Part shown: piece after piece, positions 61,701-64,000 of the stretch
Position numbering within the stretch: the first letter of the stretch is position 1
How the letters are laid out: each line of letters opens with the position of its first letter
Position numbers and translations under genes: made by a program
NCBI GenBank assembly: GCA_905178155.1
Contig: CAJINV010000004.1
Coordinates: forward strand, 3,803,519 to 3,867,518
Origin: Amoebophrya sp. A120
Lineage: Eukaryota > Sar > Dinophyceae > Syndiniales > Amoebophryaceae
Direction: 5' to 3'
Length of the DNA: 64,000 nt
The notes under the pieces: generated by a model
The model's database searches: none
What the model was told of the DNA's origin: nothing
Seen by the model: only the letters and a program-made list of their open reading frames with translations

Positions 61701-64000
61701 GGCCGCCGTTCGAGGAGGACGACGACGACGGGGCGGCGCTGCAGTATGAGAGTGCACAACTCCCCCTCCCCCTCATTTGTAAAGCATGAACGGCAATACA
61801 AACACCAGCACACAAGGAGCCTATGCATGACAAGTTCGTGCGCCCACTGGCACTGTAGTGCTGTTTCTGTTTGCTGGGCTTCCGGAATCTGTCATGCAAA
61901 CAGTGCCACAGGGAAGCACGTGGATTTGGGGTTTTCCATGACAAATGAGGGGGGAGGGGGGGTTGTGCACTGTCATATGCAGGAGGAGATCCGCATGAAG
62001 CTCCGCGGGCGGAGCATTCCGAAGATGGCGAACGAGATCATGTTATGAACTGCAAAAGTATCGTACTCGTATAAATGCATTACAAATTTTCTCAGCATCA
62101 GAAATAAAATTTGCCATGCTGATTTACCTTAAGAAAAATATTTGTAATGCAAGACCTGCATTTATACGAATGCGATACTTTTGCACAGGATACATGTCCT
62201 TGTCCGCCAAGACATCCGCCCTGGATCTGCAGCTGACCGACTACTATCCTGTGCAAAAGTATCGTACTCGTATGAATGGCAGTCTTGCATGACAGATCTA
62301 CCATTTTACCTCAATCAGCATTACAAATTCCATTTTTCCTTTTGCAAAAGTTTGTCATGCGATTTATACTAATCCGATACTTTTGCAATGCATAACTACC
62401 AGCTGAAAAAGCACGCGGACCGGTCGCGGATCCGCGAGCGCACGGAGTACGACCAGTTCATGAACCAAGCCGCGAAAAACCAACATATGCTGTGCAAAAG
62501 TACTATCGTACTCGTACTAATTGCAAATATGCATGACAGATCTTCCTCCAAAGGTAAAACAGCATTACAAATTCCACTTTTCTACTTCTTGCGAAAATTT
62601 GTAATGCAATTTAAACTAGTACGTTACTTTTGCAATGCATACAGCACACCGTGGAGCAAAAAACGAGGGAGATGCAGGTGTCCCGCTCGAGTGCGCGCCA
62701 GCACTTCATGTTCGACCGCGTCACCAAGCTATCCTCCGAGACGCCCAGCGTGGCGGCTTCCGGCGGGTGCTTTGTCAAGGAAGAGGACGTGACCATGCGG
62801 GAAAAGAAGAAAAAAGCGGTGCTGCGCTGCCACGACCTGCTGCTACAAAACCAGTTTCACGCCTCGCTGTCAACGCTGATGGGTGTGTATCAAATGCAAA
62901 AATGTCTGGGTCTGGAAGAATGCAGCTTGTCATGCTAAATCTGAAGCATGCAAAAATCTGTGTTGCATGATTACCAAAAGTCGTCCAGATATTGAATTAC
63001 TACAAAAGCGACCGAGCTCAATAAAATCCTGTTCCGCAAGAACCACCGGAGCGGCGTGGGCGCTTGTGATGAAAAAATCAAAAGTCACACACCTTCTACA
63101 TCGGCAGCAGCAAGAACAGAAGAGGAAACTACTCTTCACAAAGACGAGAACGAAGACCACGATGAAAGCAAAGAAGTGCGACACGTGTTCTGGAAATAAC
63201 GATGGTGACGAAAATGGACACCTCAAGCACAAGCTGCTGACCGGGGACGAAGAGGACAACATATCGAATAACAATGGCTTACTATCCTCCAGCGCGCAAA
63301 TATGGAAGCGTCAGAATCGAAATTCGCAAAATCGAAAAACTTGTGATGTATAAAAATCTATACCAGTTGGAGCCTCAGTTTCTAAGTGGCGCATGACAAA
63401 TTTTGGGAGCAACAAAATTCAGTCTGTCATGCTGTTTGAGCAAAAAGACTGCTCCTGTCATGCTACTCTAGCAGCATATCGTCTTCCCCTAAACAGGCTT
63501 GTAATCGGTCTTATTTGCCTGCTCCCCAACACAGGTAATGCGTGCCCTACATTTTATGCATTACAAATTTTTCGATTTTGTCGATTTCGATCCTGACATT
63601 CCCATACGTTTCGGGGAAGAAATACGCCCCGGTCAGCACGTCGCACTTGCGGATGCCGGAGCACGGGTATCAAATGTAAAAGTGTCTGGGTCTGGAAACT
63701 TGTGATGCTGGGTAGCGTCTCATGATGAGGCCAAAAATGCTGGCCCAGCATGACAAGTTTCTGAGCTTCTAGGTGTTGCCTATTCTGCATGACAAACTGC
63801 GTTTCTGCATCACAGAAAAACAGAGCTCCTGGGTAACGTGCATGACAGATTTAAGAGTCATGCCAGACAAGCATGACAAACATCAATTCTTCCAGACCCA
63901 GACATTTTTACAGTTGATAAGAAGTTGTCTGGGACTTTTGTGGGATGAAACTGAAGGAAGAAAACATATCCTGTGCAAAAGTATCGTACTCGTAGTAATT
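46713..64000 (+). CDS. Very large leucine-rich-repeat protein (runs into rearranged sequence)
   Basis: Proposed start ATG 46713. At least 32 exons to 59894 join in frame to about 1870 codons, nearly all separated by introners; GT-AG introns are 52266-52787, 58023-58251 and 58587-58810. The N-terminus has LRRs (VISIDLTKNKLTSLLQLRG; LPRLKELYLGRNQLTSIPAL; GLPSLEILILNHNRI; LRKIDLRGN), capped by NPFCGLFPEYQAVLYGFL. The rest is long helical-repeat-like sequence (e.g. LLPCLEIWASQIQQLARTGP; CLIALVDFVKVFTSLANTDS; LEILLSLHLISHLLPMFSYA) without a family I recognise. Probable continuation exons are 62198-62244, 62400-62485 and 62647-62887, with a basic coiled-coil-like end (QHTVEQKTREMQVSRSSARQ). Two exons are tiny: 14 nt (48527-48540) and 9 nt (59165-59173). 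A scaffold or complex-assembly role is only a guess. Confidence 0.75.
46761..47014. mobile_element. Introner, family A
   Basis: TSD TGGGG (46756-46760 / 47015-47019). Excision joins DHHDGVG to GGLTTIVEL in frame. Confidence 0.95.
47260..47512. mobile_element. Introner, family A, between LRRs
   Basis: TSD GGGAA (47255-47259 / 47513-47517). Excision joins LLQLRGE to DFPSLKIFRC in frame. Confidence 0.96.
47768..47928. mobile_element. Introner, family B, inside the LRR domain
   Basis: TSD GAACC (47763-47767 / 47929-47933). Excision joins IDLRGN to QIANNPNNFLK, restoring an LRR asparagine ladder. Confidence 0.96.
48179..48521. mobile_element. Introner, family C
   Basis: TSD CTACA (48174-48178 / 48522-48526). 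Excision joins LVTTVYI to EDSA in frame. Only 14 nt of exon follow before the next element. Confidence 0.95.
48541..48746. mobile_element. Introner, family L
   Basis: TSD GCGCG (48536-48540 / 48747-48751). TIR AAAAAGTTTGTCACAGTCAC against GTGATCGTGACGAACTTTTT. Single copy in the window. Excision joins EDSA to TMKEYLFDAK. Confidence 0.93.
48806..48951. mobile_element. Introner, family B
   Basis: TSD GAAAA (48801-48805 / 48952-48956). Excision joins SPNSGK to VTFDTDLPNY in frame. Confidence 0.95.
49103..49238. mobile_element. Introner, family B
   Basis: TSD GGCTC/GGCTA (4 of 5). Excision keeps the frame into KLETFLLANPANAF. Confidence 0.92.
49308..49518. mobile_element. Introner, family I
   Basis: TSD TGCGG (49303-49307 / 49519-49523). 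The element end is ATG rather than ATA. Excision joins YPLPVR to FLQLSHLSTLF in frame. Confidence 0.94.
50221..50496. mobile_element. Introner, family E
   Basis: TSD CGTCT (50216-50220 / 50497-50501). TIR AAAACGTCCCCACCCCAT; the 3' end is decayed to AAATGCGACG. Excision joins VSGLV to FFAPTEPYFR in frame. Confidence 0.9.
50530..50767. mobile_element. Introner, family F
   Basis: TSD TTCCG/CTCCG (4 of 5). Excision joins TEPYFR to PSLLLGYHHD in frame. Confidence 0.92.
51630..51859. mobile_element. Introner, family H
   Basis: TSD CAACC (51625-51629 / 51860-51864). TIR AAAACTGTCTCAGTCTCAAC with GAGACTTCTGAGACAGTTTT. Single copy in the window. Excision joins AMCYN to LYVHECLIALV. Confidence 0.95.
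51901..52174. mobile_element. Introner, family A (diverged TIR)
   Basis: TSD GGACT (51896-51900 / 52175-52179). Inner TIR altered to CCCAGGACGTCTGG on the 5' side. Excision joins LIALVD to FVKVFTSLAN in frame. Confidence 0.93.
52449..52710 (+). ncRNA. Candidate Pol III transcript with tRNA-like ends, inside a GT-AG intron
   Basis: A-box-like TAGCATAACTGG at 52456-52467, perfect B box GGTTCGAATCC at 52683-52693, and TTTT at 52707-52710. D-arm GCAT-AACTGGAA-ATGC and T-arm ACAGG-TTCGAAT-CCTGT are perfect. The outer strands GCGCG (52449) and CGCGC (52699) pair, extended to 7 bp as TAGCGCG/CGCGCTA. Between the arms lie about 200 nt with strong hairpins: GGAC-TTCG-GTCC, GGACCA-CAG-TGGTCC, CAGAGA-GACG-TCTCTG. 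It does not fold as an ordinary tRNA, since no anticodon arm is evident. A tRNA-derived retroposon or novel structured RNA is likelier. Confidence 0.65.
52862..53011. mobile_element. Introner, family B
   Basis: TSD GTCTC (52857-52861 / 53012-53016). Excision joins SCIRCVS to LDELEADEIEF in frame. Confidence 0.95.
53396..53660. mobile_element. Introner, family A
   Basis: TSD AAGCG (53391-53395 / 53661-53665). Ends GCATTTGAGA. Excision joins LKLEEA to VSDVMEQDVF in frame. Confidence 0.94.
53713..53925. mobile_element. Introner, family D
   Basis: TSD TGGTC (53708-53712 / 53926-53930); the element ends ACA. Excision joins VERTWS to GRNLEALLSC in frame. Confidence 0.93.
54155..54421. mobile_element. 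Introner, family A
   Basis: TSD CATGA (54150-54154 / 54422-54426). Excision joins MFDQGM to IEKEMRMLDD in frame. Confidence 0.94.
54457..54607. mobile_element. Introner, family G
   Basis: TSD CGATT/CGATC (4 of 5). Same termini as the copy at 37130. Excision joins MLDD to QEWEDRVSQHQ in frame. Confidence 0.92.
54669..54889. mobile_element. Introner, family D
   Basis: TSD GCCTG (54664-54668 / 54890-54894). Excision joins ATFHGL to DVMLTYLETQL in frame. Confidence 0.94.
54935..55196. mobile_element. Introner, family A
   Basis: TSD CACCG (54930-54934 / 55197-55201). Excision joins ETQLGT to ADEDILSVPL in frame. Confidence 0.95.
55514..55793. mobile_element. Introner, family E
   Basis: TSD CTACA (55509-55513 / 55794-55798). 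TIRs AAACGTCCCCACCCCAT and GGGGTGGGGACGTTT. Excision joins TRSPVY to NDVPYVLGGA in frame. Confidence 0.95.
56003..56129. mobile_element. Introner, family B
   Basis: TSD GTTAC (55998-56002 / 56130-56134). Excision joins VTLQRL to LRLVNSLSD in frame. Confidence 0.94.
56297..56460. mobile_element. Introner, family B
   Basis: TSD GTTTC/GCTTC (4 of 5). Excision joins RLDVLF to LWQDYLNNLMA in frame. Confidence 0.92.
56533..56843. mobile_element. Introner, family J
   Basis: TSD CGCAC (56528-56532 / 56844-56848). TIR GTCAGGATCGAAA with GATTTCAAAGCTGAC. Excision joins CKNYART to HVKLNDQQEVL in frame. Confidence 0.94.
57072..57333. mobile_element. Introner, family A
   Basis: TSD CGCAG (57067-57071 / 57334-57338). 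Excision joins DSLSSTQ to ARISKDFAYS in frame. Confidence 0.95.
57432..57710. mobile_element. Introner, family E
   Basis: TSD AGCAC (57427-57431 / 57711-57715); the element ends ATG. Excision joins AKCMQH to SSSLKYDILEK in frame. Confidence 0.94.
58878..59159. mobile_element. Introner, family E
   Basis: TSD AGTCG (58873-58877 / 59160-59164); the element ends ATG. Only 9 nt of exon (59165-59173) separate it from the next introner. Confidence 0.94.
59174..59424. mobile_element. Introner, family A
   Basis: TSD GTCTG (59169-59173 / 59425-59429). Excision joins EVARS to GRLDYTMEEA in frame. Confidence 0.95.
59461..59695. mobile_element. Introner, family F
   Basis: TSD GCGGC (59456-59460 / 59696-59700). 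Excision joins TMEEAA to DRYGREWSEAL in frame. A truncated near-identical copy with the same flank recurs at 59994-about 60105. Confidence 0.94.
59895..59924. mobile_element. Introner, family B, truncated at an unknown base
   Basis: Follows exon end CATGT. Only the first about 29 bp are present before the single n at 59924, after which the sequence jumps to the 3' end of a family A element. The intact equivalent is at 62044-62192. Confidence 0.85.
60486..61050. other. GC-rich hairpin-dense segment
   Basis: Many perfect stems: GGGGCTGGAG-n8-CTCCAGCCCC (60606-60633), GCGACCAA-GAG-TTGGTCGC (about 60858), ACTCACG-n7-CGTGAGT (about 60790), CCGACC...GGTCGG (about 60971). No ORF with protein character. 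It resembles in style the islands at 5443, 8529 and 15620. Confidence 0.65.
61186..61428. mobile_element. Introner, family A (5' end clipped)
   Basis: The 3' flank CAGCA (61429-61433) matches CAGCA just before the element, which starts directly at GCAAATATGTCTGGG without the usual TATCAAAT. It lies in the duplicate copy of exon 57716. Confidence 0.75.
61745..61977. mobile_element. Introner, family D, in a duplicated exon (filled site)
   Basis: TSD TGCAG (61740-61744 / 61978-61982). TIRs GTGCACAACTCCCCCTCCC and GGGGGGTTGTGCAC. The paralogous exon at about 59828-59832 reads GCGCTGCAGGAGGAG without interruption, so it is the empty site. Confidence 0.96.
62044..62192. mobile_element. Introner, family B
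   Basis: TSD CATGT (62039-62043 / 62193-62197). Excision joins MANEIM to SLSAKTSALDL in frame. Confidence 0.95.
62245..62394. mobile_element. Introner, family B
   Basis: TSD ACTAC (62240-62244 / 62395-62399). Excision joins LQLTDY to QLKKHADRSRI in frame. Confidence 0.94.
62486..62641. mobile_element. Introner, family B
   Basis: TSD CAACA/CAGCA (4 of 5). Excision joins AAKNQH to TVEQKTREMQ in frame. Confidence 0.92.
62888..62984. mobile_element. Introner, family A, truncated
   Basis: Normal 5' TIR TGTCTGGGTCTGGAAG, then after about 97 bp it runs into the dispersed phrase AGATATTGAATTACTACAAA. The 3' TIR is missing. Confidence 0.75.
63301..63606. mobile_element. Introner, family J (flanks do not match)
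   Basis: TIRs GTCAGAATCGAAA and TTTCGATCCTGAC as in 56533-56843. Flanking 5-mers GCAAA and CGTTT differ, so the two sides may come from different loci. Confidence 0.78.
63668..63919. mobile_element. Introner, family A (flanks do not match)
   Basis: Complete TIRs and body closely similar to 59174-59424. Flanks ACGGG and AGAAG show no TSD, again suggesting recombination or mis-assembly. Confidence 0.8.
63967..64000. mobile_element. Introner, family B, cut by the window edge
   Basis: Starts TATCCTGTGCAAAAGTATCG; the rest lies beyond the window. Confidence 0.85.

Larger units (their letters stand above)
59925..63120. other. Rearranged or mis-assembled block with partial duplicate exons
   Basis: 59926-about 60100 repeats 59395-about 59570. 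61434-61497 is a diverged copy of exon 57716-about 57780. 61705-61744 plus 61978-62043 repeat exon 59797-59894. A phrase starting AGATATTGAATTACTACAAA and running about 80 bp recurs near 60231, 61060, 61618 and 62988. A second, ending CACGGCAGGCGACAAGTAGA, occurs near 60141-60235 and 61522-61620. The n marks a join. Confidence 0.8.

Noticed and set aside
5184-64000. CRISPR array, given many short similar repeats
   Set aside because: Repeats are paired inverted ends of separate elements at irregular spacing in exons, with no regular direct-repeat/spacer pattern.

Overview
The window looks like nuclear DNA of a protist whose genes are saturated with introner elements (IEs, mobile sequences that become introns on insertion). 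The combination of IEs with terminal inverted repeats (TIRs), short target-site duplications (TSDs), non-GT/AG introns and very Ser/Thr/Ala-rich proteins is what is known from the parasitic dinoflagellate Amoebophrya (Syndiniales). I infer that group or a close relative; no taxonomic marker was available to prove it. All genes I can support are on the + strand and use the standard stop codons.

Layout. 1-669: 3' end of an unidentified gene. 1489-3759: EMG1/NEP1, with two ordinary GT-AG introns and no IE. 4392-10382: a papain-fold/BIVM-like protein split by IEs. 11321-12283: unknown gene. 12402-14007: TMEM163/CDF-type membrane protein. 14.0-20.4 kb: mostly gene-poor, with a GC-rich hairpin island, a foldback element and one single-TM ORF. 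20428-21400: acyl-CoA-binding protein, the cleanest proof of how IEs are removed. 23627-32304: RanBP2-type zinc-finger protein with IEs inside several fingers. 35070-36389: secreted-looking protein with a HicA-like domain. 37441-40820: large unknown protein sharing a short module with the HicA-like gene. 43626-44925: small Ser/Arg-rich protein. 46713 to beyond 63 kb: very large leucine-rich-repeat protein with about 30 IEs. From 59924 (an 'n') to about 63.1 kb the sequence is rearranged, with partial duplicate exons.

The system of interest. I find about 70 IEs in 12 sequence families (A-L, my names). The families have unrelated TIRs but share one architecture: a 5-bp TSD, element start TAT or TA, TIR, a body rich in TTTGT(A/C/G)ATGC and its complement, inverted TIR, element end ATA (or ATG/ACA), then the TSD again. 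In nearly every case tested, deleting the element plus one TSD copy restores a continuous reading frame, often across conserved motifs (ACBP core, zinc-finger cysteines, LRRs). A partial duplicate of one exon gives an empty site beside a filled site. Ordinary GT-AG introns coexist in the same genes. GC-rich, hairpin-dense segments, one with tRNA-like A and B boxes, lie inside IEs and ordinary introns.
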